NCBI GenBank assembly: GCA_018883345.1
Contig: VEQG01000004.1
Span: forward strand, 1 to 64,000
Reading direction: 5' to 3'
DNA length: 64,000 nucleotides
DNA from: Candidatus Nanopelagicaceae bacterium
GTDB taxonomy: Bacteria > Actinomycetota > Actinomycetes > Nanopelagicales > Nanopelagicaceae
Shown: piece by piece, positions 1-14,378 of the stretch
Layout of the letters: each line of letters opens with the position of its first letter
How positions within the stretch are numbered: the first letter of the stretch is position 1
Notes under the pieces: model-generated
The model's input: only the letters and a program-made list of their open reading frames with translations
Database searches by the model: none
Told to the model about the DNA's origin: nothing
Translations under genes and position numbers: made by a program

Positions 1-244
<244 letters not shown>

Positions 245-258
245 AGCTCTTCAAAAGA

Positions 259-277
259 AGTTAGAAAATTTCTAACT
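259..277 (+). repeat. Inverted repeat just after 16S
   Basis: AGTTAGAAA (259-267), one A, then TTTCTAACT (269-277): perfect 9-nt arms around a single centre base, so an RNA hairpin would open to roughly 8 bp with a 3-nt loop. It may be part of rRNA processing or antitermination, but that role is inferred from position only. Confidence 0.6.
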
Positions 278-572
278 AAAAAATTTGAAGGCAACCTGTG
301 GAGCATTGATTTAGGTCAATCTAAAATTTATAAATTAGTACTGCTTCTTGGTATCTGAAATTTCCTCAAGTTCTTTCAATATCAAATTATGTGGCGTGGA
401 AAATTTTCATAAATCGTAAATTAACTAGGCACGTTGTTGGGTCCTGAGGGGACGGCTGCCATCGAGTAATCGAGCAGCAGACCTTCTGGACTTAAAGATT
501 TTTAAAGTGCATTTTTCCTATGAATAAATGTAACTAAATCTAACTTTGAGTACCGCCCGTATTTTGAGAACT

Positions 573-586
573 ACACAGTGGACGCG
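573..586 (+). other. Left arm of 23S pre-rRNA processing stem
   Basis: ACACAGTGGACGCG is exactly complementary to 3701-3714 downstream of 23S, and flanking bases add further pairs including G-U. The two arms bracket the 23S gene, the arrangement of the long double-stranded stem cut by RNase III in bacterial pre-23S rRNA. Complementarity is seen directly; cleavage is inferred from the family. Confidence 0.85.
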
Positions 587-603
587 AGCATCTTTGTGGT
601 CAA

Positions 604-3692
<3,089 letters not shown>

Positions 3693-3700
3693 AGTTGCTA

Positions 3701-3714
3701 CGCGTCCACTGTGT
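3701..3714 (+). other. Right arm of 23S pre-rRNA processing stem
   Basis: CGCGTCCACTGTGT, the exact reverse complement of 573-586. It begins just after the mature 23S 3' end and separates 23S from 5S. Confidence 0.85.
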
Positions 3715-3808
3715 GGCTCTCGAGATACGGTCGAGAGCTACTAACAAAGAAGAGATTAATTTATTTTGATCTTTACTTTTGAATTAGTTTGCTAAGACAT
3801 CTCAATAG

Positions 3809-3926
3809 TGTTTCGGCGGCCATATCGAGAGGGAAACACCCGGTCCCATTCCGAACCCGGAAGTTAAGCCTCTCAGAGTCGATGGTACTGCAAGGGGGAC
3901 CTTGTGGGAGAGTAGAACGCCGCCGG
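3809..3926 (+). rRNA. rrf: 5S ribosomal RNA
   Basis: About 118 nt with the typical GTTTCGGCGGCCATA start, the loop B/C block CCCGGTCCCATTCCGAACCCGG and the closing CGCCGCCGGA that pairs with the 5' end. It lies ~116 nt after 23S, completing the 16S-23S-5S order, and is followed at once by a terminator. Confidence 0.96.
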
Positions 3927-3937
3927 ACTTCTTTTAT

Positions 3938-3975
3938 AAAAAGGGGATATCTTCACTGATATCCCCTTTTTTATT
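3938..3975 (+). terminator. Rho-independent terminator of the rrn operon
   Basis: Stem AAGGGGATATC (3941-3951), loop TTCACT, stem GATATCCCCTT (3958-3968), extended by flanking A and T runs and followed by TTTTTATTTTT. It lies 12 nt past 5S. The flanking A and T runs give U-tracts on both strands. Confidence 0.95.
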
Positions 3976-3992
3976 TTTCAAACTAGAAAAAT

Positions 3993-4031
3993 AGATTAAG
4001 AAAATAAATTAAGAAAATAGATTAATAAAAT
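3993..4031 (+). repeat. Three 13-nt tandem repeats between rrn terminator and next gene
   Basis: AGATTAAGAAAAT (3993-4005), AAATTAAGAAAAT (4006-4018), AGATTAATAAAAT (4019-4031). The units differ by one or two bases. The block fills most of the space where the promoter and leader of the following gene must lie, so it may affect transcription, though no clear -35/-10 pair is obvious. Confidence 0.85.
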
Positions 4032-4062
4032 TAAATAGCGTGAAGAGTTAAAGGAAAAGAAA

Positions 4063-5118
4063 ATGGAAAATTCAAATCGTCGCTCAGGCGGAGCTTCAGG
4101 TTCTTCAGATCGTCCGAGACGAAATTCCGGAAGTTCAAAAAATTCCAATAGAAACTCTTCACGACCAAATTCACGACCAAATTCACGACCTGATTCACGA
4201 AATTCAAATCCAAATAGAAGCGAACGTTCTGATCGACCTCGCTCTGAACGCCCTGCGCGTGATGGTGAATTCAAAGCTCGTCGTCCGCGGATCGAGGGCA
4301 AAGATGGTGAATTTAAACCACGTCGTCCACGCCCAGAAGGCAAAGATGGCGAAAAACGCTCTTTTTCACGCTCCAATAACGCTGCTTTTAAGCCAAGAGG
4401 AGCGCGTCGCGGAGATCGCTCACTAGATAACAGAAGAAAAGATGATCGTCGTCCAATTAATAGAGATTTCTCTAAAGATCCAATTATCCCCGAAGGAATT
4501 ACTGGAGAAGAATTAGATAAAGTCACGCGTGGAGATTTATTAACGTTAAGCGCTGAAAATGCAAAAATTGTCTCGCAACATCTTGCATGTGTAAATGCAT
4601 ATGCTGATAGCGAACCGGAATTAGCACACGAACACGCACAAGCTGCAGTACGTCACGCAGGCCGCGTTGCGGTAGTTCGTGAAACAGCAGGATATGCAGC
4701 TTATCGAGTTGGTAAATATGAGATTGCAATTAAAGATTTAAAAGCCGCATTTCGAATCAATGGCGATGTCTCCATCTGGCCTGTTCTTGCAGATTGCGAA
4801 CGTGGCCTTGGTAAGCCACGTAAGGCACTTGAATTAGCTGGCGCGCCGGAAGCAAAAAAATTGCAAAAGGAGCAGGCTATCGAATTACGAATCGTCGCCG
4901 CTGGAGCACGTCGTGATCTTGGGGAATTCGAAGCCGCAGTAGTTACATTACAAACGAATGATTTAAATACCGAGAATGATTCTTGGGCGGTAAGACTTCG
5001 CTATGCATATGCTGATGCGCTAGATGCAGCGGGGCGTAAAGATGAAGCGCGTAAGTGGTTTGCAAAATGTGCAGCCATTGATGTTGACGAAGTCACTGAT
5101 GCCAGCGAGCGTTCCTAA
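4063..5118 (+). CDS. Protein with disordered Arg/Ser/Asn-rich N-terminus and TPR-like C-terminal half
   Basis: 351 residues. Residues 1 to ~138 are low complexity and strongly basic, rich in R, S, N and P. They contain internal repeats: RPNS/RPDS units near 34-46 and two GEFKxRRPRxEGKDGE-type units near 68-97. From ~140 the sequence becomes alpha-helical with repeated Ala-rich A-x(n)-Y/H-A-G-R patterns resembling tetratricopeptide repeats (for example residues ~180-300). The start ATG has AAGGA 8 nt upstream. TPR proteins with a disordered basic head occur near tlyA in other actinobacteria; the function is not known to me. A role in binding nucleic acid through the basic head and protein partners through the TPR half is inference. 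The stop codon starts a run of 10-nt repeats. Confidence 0.8.
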   Translation: MENSNRRSGGASGSSDRPRRNSGSSKNSNRNSSRPNSRPNSRPDSRNSNPNRSERSDRPRSERPARDGEFKARRPRIEGKDGEFKPRRPRPEGKDGEKRSFSRSNNAAFKPRGARRGDRSLDNRRKDDRRPINRDFSKDPIIPEGITGEELDKVTRGDLLTLSAENAKIVSQHLACVNAYADSEPELAHEHAQAAVRHAGRVAVVRETAGYAAYRVGKYEIAIKDLKAAFRINGDVSIWPVLADCERGLGKPRKALELAGAPEAKKLQKEQAIELRIVAAGARRDLGEFEAAVVTLQTNDLNTENDSWAVRLRYAYADALDAAGRKDEARKWFAKCAAIDVDEVTDASERS

Positions 5119-5155
5119 CATCTCCTAACATCTCCTAACATCTCCTAATTTCTCC
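5116..5155 (+). repeat. Four 10-nt tandem repeats starting at a stop codon
   Basis: TAACATCTCC at 5116-5125, 5126-5135 and 5136-5145, then TAATTTCTCC at 5146-5155. The first TAA is the stop of the preceding gene. Because the period is 10, the copies place TAA in all three reading frames. Confidence 0.95.
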
Positions 5156-5261
5156 AAGTGTCTGTGAATAACTAAGTTGCGCTGTCGTAACCCTCTTCGA
5201 AGATAGCTCCATTAAAGCCAAAAGGCTTCTTTGCGAACTATCAATTGGAGGTAAAAAAGAA

Positions 5262-5588
5262 ATGGCAGAACAGAGCAGCGCAGAAGAGATTGATTACTCA
5301 CTAAATGATGTTGCGCTAAGAGGTTGGGTCACAACAATCGCAACCGAACGCGAGCTCCCTAGCGGCGATGTTGTAGTGCAATTTCGAATTGCAATTACCC
5401 GAAGCGAAGGCGGCGTTGACACCATAGATCTAGAAAGTTGGAGCGCTAAAAGCAGGCGAACCGCGCTCTCTTTGAAAGATGGCGAATGGGTAGAAATTTC
5501 AGGCTCCATAAGACGTCGCTTCTGGAAGAGCGCCAATGGTCTTGCAAGCCGTTGGCAGGTGGTAACCAACGAAATTAAGCGGATATAG
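5262..5588 (+). CDS. Small OB-fold single-stranded-DNA-binding-like protein
   Basis: 108 residues. The pattern of strands (DVALRGWVTTIATERELPSG, VVVQFRIAITR, DTIDLESWSAKSRRTALSL, GEWVEISGSIRRRFWKS, ASRWQVVTNEIKRI) and the G-x-V-x(n)-L-x-G-x-V/I spacing resemble the OB fold of the SSB family. It lacks the acidic Gly-rich tail of housekeeping SSB, so it is more likely an accessory SSB-like protein. GGAGG at 5237-5241 is a strong but distant ribosome-binding site. It sits upstream of tlyA and recN, so a repair role is possible but not shown. Fold assignment is by pattern only. Confidence 0.7.
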   Translation: MAEQSSAEEIDYSLNDVALRGWVTTIATERELPSGDVVVQFRIAITRSEGGVDTIDLESWSAKSRRTALSLKDGEWVEISGSIRRRFWKSANGLASRWQVVTNEIKRI

Positions 5589-5626
5589 GTAATTTCAGAG
5601 AGGGCTTAAGGCGGTAAAGTTATCGC

Positions 5627-5905
5627 GTGGCCATCAAAGATCTACGCGATAACTTAAAGCGATTAAAGGATTCTGATCCGGTTGAACTTGCTGGGCAAGT
5701 CAATACTTGGATTCAAGAGAGCGGCGAAGCACTTCGTCTTCGTATCGAAGATGAAGTAGAAAAGGCTGTCACCAAAAGAGGCTTCGTTAAGAAATCAGAT
5801 TTCCAGAAGCTGGAAGCTCGTATTGCAGCTCTTGAAGGCAAGCCGATAAGCAAAGCGAAGAGCGGCAAATTAGAAAGGTCTGTAAAGCCGGGCAAAAGCC
5901 CATAA
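5627..5905 (+). CDS. Small protein with C-terminal coiled coil, unknown function
   Basis: 92 residues from a GTG start. Residues 5-50 are helical and charged. The segment VKKSDFQKLEARIAALEGK near residues 55-75 looks like a short coiled coil similar in pattern to the C-terminal motif of the small BMFP/YqiC-type proteins. The last ~20 residues are basic and Lys/Ser-rich. It lies 38 nt after the OB-fold gene and 50 nt before the 45-residue gene, so it is probably co-transcribed with tlyA. The function is unknown and the family match is tentative. Confidence 0.65.
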   Translation: MAIKDLRDNLKRLKDSDPVELAGQVNTWIQESGEALRLRIEDEVEKAVTKRGFVKKSDFQKLEARIAALEGKPISKAKSGKLERSVKPGKSP

Positions 5906-5955
5906 AATAAAAATGTTAAAAAGCGCGCAACAAAGAGGTCAGGGAGGTCAGGAAA

Positions 5956-6093
5956 ATGAGTCAAATTAATTTAGATGAAATCCGTGCAGAGCTCTCATCA
6001 ATTGAAGGTTCAGAACTTCCAGAGCATGTGGCAAGGTATGAGGCGCTTCATGCCAAATTAACCGAAGCGCTAAAGAGTATCGACGAAATTTAA
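5956..6093 (+). CDS. 45-residue acidic conserved small protein upstream of tlyA
   Basis: ATG at 5956 and TAA at 6091-6093 give a 45-residue, mostly helical, acidic protein beginning MSQINLDEIRAELSS and ending KLTEALKSIDEI. A duplicated purine-rich element (GAGGTCAGG twice, 5935-5952) precedes the start. The stop is 5 nt before the tlyA start. Many actinobacteria have a ~45-60-residue gene exactly here (Rv1693 in M. tuberculosis), and the H/RYE-x-L-H-x-L-x-x-L-x-x-ID pattern fits that position. No function is known to me. Confidence 0.75.
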   Translation: MSQINLDEIRAELSSIEGSELPEHVARYEALHAKLTEALKSIDEI

Positions 6094-6098
6094 TACTT

Positions 6099-6887
6099 AT
6101 GAAAAATCGTTTAGATTCAGAATTGGTACGCCGTGGACTTGCACGTTCACGAGAAAATGCGGCTGATTTAATTGAATCTAGATCGGTTTTAGTAAATGGT
6201 ATTCCTGCTACGAAATCTGCATCGCAGGTAGATGCCGAAACTTCCATTGTTATTCAAGGCGAGAGAGATGATTTTGTCTCCCGAGGTGGACACAAATTAG
6301 CTGGCGCGCTCGATGCATTCCCAGAGATTAAAGTCGAAGGTAAACGCGCACTTGATGCCGGTGCATCTACCGGTGGCTTTACGGATGTATTACTTCGTCG
6401 AGGGGCAGCAGAAGTAGTTGCAGTTGATGTTGGCTATGGCCAATTGGCTTGGGAGTTACGCCAAGATCCGCGCGTAAAAATTCTGGATCGAACCAACATT
6501 CGTCATTTGACTGGCGAGCAAGTTGGCCAACCAGTTGATTTAATAGTCGCAGACCTCTCTTTCATCTCGTTAACGCTGGTACTTCCGGCGCTTGCTGCGG
6601 TATCTAAACCAGAGGCTGATTACCTATTAATGGTTAAGCCACAATTTGAAGTGGGACGCGAACAACTTGGTGCAGGTGGCGTAGTACGTGATCCAGGTCT
6701 TAGAAAAGCTGCCGTCCTAGATGTCGCAGAGAGCGCATTTGATGTTGGACTTGGCACTTTAGGAATTGTTGCCTCTTCATTACCGGGACCTGCCGGAAAT
6801 GTTGAATATTTCTTATGGTTACGCCGTGGCGCAGGTGAGATTAATGAATCTGACTTGGATGCAGCGATTGCGATTGGTCCTCAATGA
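6099..6887 (+). CDS. tlyA: TlyA-type 16S/23S rRNA 2'-O-methyltransferase
   Basis: 262 residues. Residues 1-60 form an S4 RNA-binding domain (RLDSELVRRGLARSRENAADLI...SVLVNG). Residues ~62-250 form an FtsJ/RrmJ-type SAM methyltransferase with the SAM loop LDAGASTGGFTDVLLRRGA (86-103), the acidic strand AVDVGYG and ADLSFIS (~151-157). TlyA proteins methylate C1409 of 16S and, in many species, C1920 of 23S rRNA (E. coli numbering). The start follows the 45-residue gene by 5 nt. The NAD kinase start overlaps its stop (ATGA), the classic actinobacterial tlyA-nadK-recN order. It lies close downstream of an rrn operon whose rRNA it probably modifies. Confidence 0.95.
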   Translation: MKNRLDSELVRRGLARSRENAADLIESRSVLVNGIPATKSASQVDAETSIVIQGERDDFVSRGGHKLAGALDAFPEIKVEGKRALDAGASTGGFTDVLLRRGAAEVVAVDVGYGQLAWELRQDPRVKILDRTNIRHLTGEQVGQPVDLIVADLSFISLTLVLPALAAVSKPEADYLLMVKPQFEVGREQLGAGGVVRDPGLRKAAVLDVAESAFDVGLGTLGIVASSLPGPAGNVEYFLWLRRGAGEINESDLDAAIAIGPQ

Positions 6888-7688
6888 TGGCCGTCCAAAA
6901 TAGAAAAGCGATTTTCATAGTCAATAAAAATCGCCAGGAAGCAATTGACGCTGAGAGCAAAATTAAATCATTGCTAACAGGTTTTGAATTTGTTGAAGAT
7001 GCTGATGCCGAAATTGTGATTGTTTTAGGTGGCGATGGAACTATTTTACGTGGGGCAGTAGTCGCCAGACGTTTAGGAGTGCCGCTGCTCGGTATCAATC
7101 TTGGTCGTGTTGGTTTTATGGCCGAAGTCGAAAAGAGCTCATACGAAGAGATTGCCCAGGCAATCATCAATAAAACTTATGTCATCGAACCACGCTTGAT
7201 ACTTGAATATGAGATCGAACGTGGTGGAGAGAGCACTGCAACTGGTTGGGCGCTAAATGAAGTGACCATCGAATGCGAACAAGGCACGATGATCGAACTA
7301 CTTCTACAGATCGATGGACGTCCAATTAGCAGTTGGTGGGCAGATGGCTTGATAGTTGCGACCCCTACCGGTTCAACCGCATACGCATTTAGCGTCGGTG
7401 GGCCGATTATTTGGCCGCAAACCGACGCGCTAGTGGTTACCCCAATCGCAGCGCATGCACTTTTTACCCGCCCATTGGTTATTCCACCATCATCAGATAT
7501 TGCGATAGATATTCTTTCCGAGGATGGAATAGTTAAAGCTGACGCGCTTAGATTTGAAGGCTTACTAGTTGGCGATCGAGTAAAAGTTAAGCGTGCTAGC
7601 GATCCAATCAAATTAGCGCACGTTCGAAGCACAAATTTCAGTGACCGCTTAGTCGCCAAATTTAAATTACCAGTCGAAGGATGGCGCG

Positions 7689-7696
<8 letters not shown>
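6884..7696 (+). CDS. nadK: NAD kinase (ATP/polyphosphate-NAD kinase)
   Basis: 270 residues. Phosphorylates NAD to NADP in the cytoplasm. Visible family motifs are GGDGT at 49-53, the NE motif in GWALNEVTIE, and the glycine-rich PTGSTAYAFSVGGP block that forms the NAD site. Two adjacent ATG codons (6884, 6887) could start it; both overlap or abut the tlyA stop. It overlaps recN by 8 nt at its 3' end. Length is slightly below the ~290-300 of larger actinobacterial homologues. Confidence 0.95.
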
Positions 7697-11047
<3,351 letters not shown>

Positions 11048-11051
11048 CCTA

Positions 11052-12155
11052 ATGATTATTGGTGTACCTAAAGAGATTAAAACACTTGAAGCTCGCGTTG
11101 CGCTAACCCCGGCTGGTGTTCGTGAATTCGTCAAAAACGGCCATAAAGTAATTATCGAAAGTGATGCCGGTTTAGGTTCGGCAATTACAAACGCTGATTA
11201 CATTGCCGAAGGTGCAGAAATTGCTCCAGATGCAAAGAGCGTTTGGGAACAAGCCGAAATGATCATGAAAGTAAAAGAACCACTTTCTGCGGAATATCCG
11301 TTGATGAAGAAGGGGCAGATTCTTTATACCTACTTACATCTAGCCGCTTCAAAAGAGTGCACCGATGCGCTAATCAAATCAGAGAACATTGCGATTGCTT
11401 ACGAAACAGTTGAAGTAAATGGACAGCTGCCACTTCTGGCACCAATGTCTGAAGTAGCAGGGCGTCTATCTACACAAGTCGGCGCCACCGCGCTACAAAA
11501 GCCAAATGGTGGGCGAGGTGTACTTCTAGGTGGAGTCCCTGGTGTTCGTCCAGGAAAAGTTGTCGTTATTGGTGGTGGAGTTGCTGGATTAAATGCAGCG
11601 GTAATGGCTAGAGGTTTAGGTGCTGATGTAACTATTCTCGATCGCAGCACCAACCGTCTGCAATATATTGATTCACTTTTCAACGGAACTATCAAGACAT
11701 TGATGTCGAATGATCATTCAATTGAACAAGAAGTTATCGCAGCTGATTTAGTAATCGGAGCGGTATTGATTCATGGTGCGAAAGCTCCAAAATTGGTTAG
11801 CAATGCATTAGTTGCCAAGATGAAGCACGGTTCAGTTTTGGTCGACATTGCTATCGATCAGGGTGGTTGCTTTGAAGATTCGCGTCCCACCACACATGCT
11901 GAACCAACATATAGAGTTCATAATTCAGTCTTTTATTGTGTTGCAAATATGCCTGGCGCAGTTCCGGTTGCATCTACCTATGCACTTACAAATGCCACAC
12001 TTCCTTATGCAATCTCGATAGCAAATAAAGGATGGAAGAAAGCCCTTGGAGACGATAAGGATTTAGCTAAGGGATTAAATGTTTGCGAAGGTAAAGTTGT
12101 TTACGAAGCTGTAGCAACGGCCCATGGATATCCATACACTCAATTCGTTTATTGA
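11052..12155 (+). CDS. ald: Alanine dehydrogenase
   Basis: 367 residues, normal length. NAD-dependent interconversion of L-alanine with pyruvate and ammonia. The sequence begins [20 protein letters not shown], carrying the substrate Arg/Lys region, and has the Rossmann motif [27 protein letters not shown] and the ACV-like [19 protein letters not shown] block near the C-terminus. It starts 4 nt after pyrG and its 3' end overlaps xerD by 32 nt. Confidence 0.95.
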   Translation: MIIGVPKEIKTLEARVALTPAGVREFVKNGHKVIIESDAGLGSAITNADYIAEGAEIAPDAKSVWEQAEMIMKVKEPLSAEYPLMKKGQILYTYLHLAASKECTDALIKSENIAIAYETVEVNGQLPLLAPMSEVAGRLSTQVGATALQKPNGGRGVLLGGVPGVRPGKVVVIGGGVAGLNAAVMARGLGADVTILDRSTNRLQYIDSLFNGTIKTLMSNDHSIEQEVIAADLVIGAVLIHGAKAPKLVSNALVAKMKHGSVLVDIAIDQGGCFEDSRPTTHAEPTYRVHNSVFYCVANMPGAVPVASTYALTNATLPYAISIANKGWKKALGDDKDLAKGLNVCEGKVVYEAVATAHGYPYTQFVY

Positions 12156-13002
12156 TTATCTGCGAATAGAGAAGGGCGCAGCTGCAAATACTGTTGCAGC
12201 ATATCGACGCGACTTAACAAAGTATCTTAATTGGCGAATCAATAATCCTGAAGCTTCAATCAAAGAGTATGCATTCTCGATTAAAGATTTAGCCCCGTCA
12301 TCGTTAGAGCGCAATTTCAGTGCAGTGCGTTCATTTCATAAATATTTAAATCGAGAATTCAATATATCTGATCCGACAGATGACTTACCGGAAACTGGAA
12401 AGCGGCAACGTTTACCAAAAGCGTTAACGGTTGATGAGATCACCAGGCTGATTGATGCTGGCCAGGATCCTGGTGAAGCAGTTTCGTTAAGAGATTACTT
12501 GCTGCTAGAACTTCTCTATAGCACTGGCGCTCGTGTATCTGAAGTTGTTGGTATTAATCTGTCTGACATCTCTGAGAATTCGGTAAACGGTGAATCTATT
12601 TGGGTTTTAAAATTACGCGGTAAAGGTGGCAAAGAGCGGATGGTTCCGCTTGGCTCATATGCAAAAAGCGCAATTGACGATTATCTGGTTCGTACCCGGC
12701 CATCTCTATTAAAAAAATTAAGCGAGAGCGCGCTTTTCTTGAATAATCGTGGCACCCGGTTATCCAGAGTTAGCGCTTGGGAGATCGTAAAGAGAGCAGC
12801 TGAAAAAGCTGGCCTAACTTCGAGAGTAACGCCGCACGTTTTTAGACATTCCTATGCCACGCATCTTCTGGACGGTGGTGCTGATATCAGGGTGGTTCAG
12901 GAACTTCTTGGCCATGCTTCGGTGACAACTACTCAGATTTACACGTTAATAACAATAGATAAGGTGCGCGAGTCTTATCGACTTGCGCACCCTAGAGCTT
13001 AA
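12124..13002 (+). CDS. xerD: Tyrosine recombinase XerD
   Basis: 292 residues. A site-specific recombinase of the XerC/XerD pair that resolves chromosome dimers at dif. The N-terminal SAM-like domain starts [21 protein letters not shown]. Catalytic residues are visible: R137 (TGARVSE), the Lys in [11 protein letters not shown]238 and R241 ([12 protein letters not shown]), H264 (LLGHASV) and Y273 (TQIYTLI). The 32-nt overlap with ald is needed to keep the N-terminal domain whole, so I kept this start. XerD next to parA and scpAB is typical of actinobacteria. Confidence 0.93.
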   Translation: MDIHTLNSFIDYLRIEKGAAANTVAAYRRDLTKYLNWRINNPEASIKEYAFSIKDLAPSSLERNFSAVRSFHKYLNREFNISDPTDDLPETGKRQRLPKALTVDEITRLIDAGQDPGEAVSLRDYLLLELLYSTGARVSEVVGINLSDISENSVNGESIWVLKLRGKGGKERMVPLGSYAKSAIDDYLVRTRPSLLKKLSESALFLNNRGTRLSRVSAWEIVKRAAEKAGLTSRVTPHVFRHSYATHLLDGGADIRVVQELLGHASVTTTQIYTLITIDKVRESYRLAHPRA

Positions 13003-13015
13003 TTAAATTATTCTC

Positions 13016-13411
13016 TTATAAACCGCGAAGGCGACGAGCAAGAATTGAGTTTTCGCCCTTGGCTTCCAAGTCTGAGATTATTACTGCAAGAGATTCGCGA
13101 ACAATGCGCCCACGATCAGCTGCCAATCCAAGATCTCCACGAAGCAAAATCCTTGCCTGGTCTAAATCAAATAATTCATCTGGTGATAAATAAACTGTAA
13201 TTTTTTCATCGTGACGCTCTCGGCCTGATGGAGTACGAGCAGTGGTAGCGCGGCGACGTTGTGTTTGGCGAACTGCACCACTTTTCTTTGCTGGTTTGGT
13301 TGCTTCAATCGGCATCACTGCATCTTCAGATGCAACTACATCAGGAACTGAAACTAATGGTTTAGCTCTAAATAATTCATCTGCACCTGGCAGGGAAGCG
13401 CGGCGGCTCAT
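13016..13411 (-). CDS. Ribbon-helix-helix-like partner of ParA
   Basis: 131 residues, ending convergently 13 nt from xerD. Residues 1-65 are Ala/Thr/Arg-rich and probably flexible. From ~68 a beta strand followed by two helices (KITVYLSPDELFDLDQARILL ... RGRIVRESLAVIISDLEAKG) fits a ribbon-helix-helix DNA-binding fold. The start overlaps the parA stop (ATGA), so the two are translated together. A ParA ATPase with a small DNA-binding partner is the arrangement of partition systems. This is not the ParB of the main chromosomal parABS system, and no parS site is visible. Function in segregation is inferred from context. Confidence 0.75.
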   Translation of the reverse strand: MSRRASLPGADELFRAKPLVSVPDVVASEDAVMPIEATKPAKKSGAVRQTQRRRATTARTPSGRERHDEKITVYLSPDELFDLDQARILLRGDLGLAADRGRIVRESLAVIISDLEAKGENSILARRLRGL

Positions 13412-14289
13412 TTAGCTCCTCCTCGAGAGATAAGTTCGCGTGCTAAGCGACGGTAAGCATTTGCAGCGCCAGAATTCTGCGCGTATTGAACAATTGGTTC
13501 ACCTTTAACTGAACTTTCAGAGAACCGGATTGTCTTTGCAATAATTGTTTCAAAGGTATCTTCCGGAAATTGTTCGACAATACGTGCTAAAACTTCTCGA
13601 TTGTGCACTGCGCGACGATCGTACATTGTTGCCAAGATGCCAGATAGTTTTAAATCTGGATTAAGCGCTTGGCGAACCTTATTTAAATTGTTATTTAATT
13701 CGATAAATCCGTGCAGTGAGAACCATTCACATTGCAAAGGCACGATAACTTCATCCGAAGCAACAAGCGCGTTGATAGCTAATTGACCCATGGTTGGTTG
13801 ACAATCGATCAAAATTACATCGTAGAAATCCTTTAGCGGATTGAGTACTCGCTTCAGGAAAAATTGCGAGCCGATCTCTGCGCCTAAAACTGTTTCTGCA
13901 GTAGCTAATTCACGGTTGGCAGGTAGAAAATCTAAGCCAGGCATTGAACTCTTAAGGACGATATCTTCTGGATTATGAGAAGGATCCATGATCGCGTAAT
14001 AGACAGTCTCTTCCTTTGGTAATTCGTTTCCGCGCACACCAAGACCAAGTGTCATGCCGCCCTGCGGATCGAAGTCCACCAACAGAACTCGGCGTCCAAG
14101 TTCAACAAGCGCTGCGCCAAGATTGATAGTGGTTGTGGTTTTACCAACTCCACCTTTTTGGTTAAAGATTGAGATTACCTTTGCGCCACCATGAGTTGTT
14201 AATGGCGTTGGAGTTGGAAGTGTCTTCGCTGCAGAATCTGTAAGAGATGCAGTGGTGACAACTTCTTCAAATGTCGATTTAGCGTTCAA
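13408..14289 (-). CDS. ParA/Soj-family ATPase
   Basis: 293 residues. The deviant Walker A NQKGGVGKTTTTINLG lies at 43-58 after a ~35-residue Ser/Thr-rich N-terminal extension. Walker B is VILIDCQPTMGQLAINAL and there is the ParA-type LQCEWFSLHGFIELNNNL segment. ParA proteins are ATP-dependent dimers that bind DNA non-specifically and move cargo. It is the counterpart of the Rv1708-type ParA that sits next to scpA in many actinobacteria, distinct from the origin-proximal parA. Divergent from scpA; the ~90-bp gap must hold promoters for both directions. Confidence 0.9.
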   Translation of the reverse strand: MNAKSTFEEVVTTASLTDSAAKTLPTPTPLTTHGGAKVISIFNQKGGVGKTTTTINLGAALVELGRRVLLVDFDPQGGMTLGLGVRGNELPKEETVYYAIMDPSHNPEDIVLKSSMPGLDFLPANRELATAETVLGAEIGSQFFLKRVLNPLKDFYDVILIDCQPTMGQLAINALVASDEVIVPLQCEWFSLHGFIELNNNLNKVRQALNPDLKLSGILATMYDRRAVHNREVLARIVEQFPEDTFETIIAKTIRFSESSVKGEPIVQYAQNSGAANAYRRLARELISRGGAK

Positions 14290-14378
14290 GCGTTAAACCT
14301 GCCTTTCAAGGTTGAAACCTAGGCGTAAGAGTGCGAATAGGCAAGTTTATATACGTAATTACGATAGGTTTTGCGGCT

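Noticed and set aside
3996-4526. 176-codon frame on the minus strand opposite the TPR protein
   Set aside because: It mirrors the low-complexity Arg/Ser codons of the real plus-strand gene and has no ribosome-binding site or recognisable domain.
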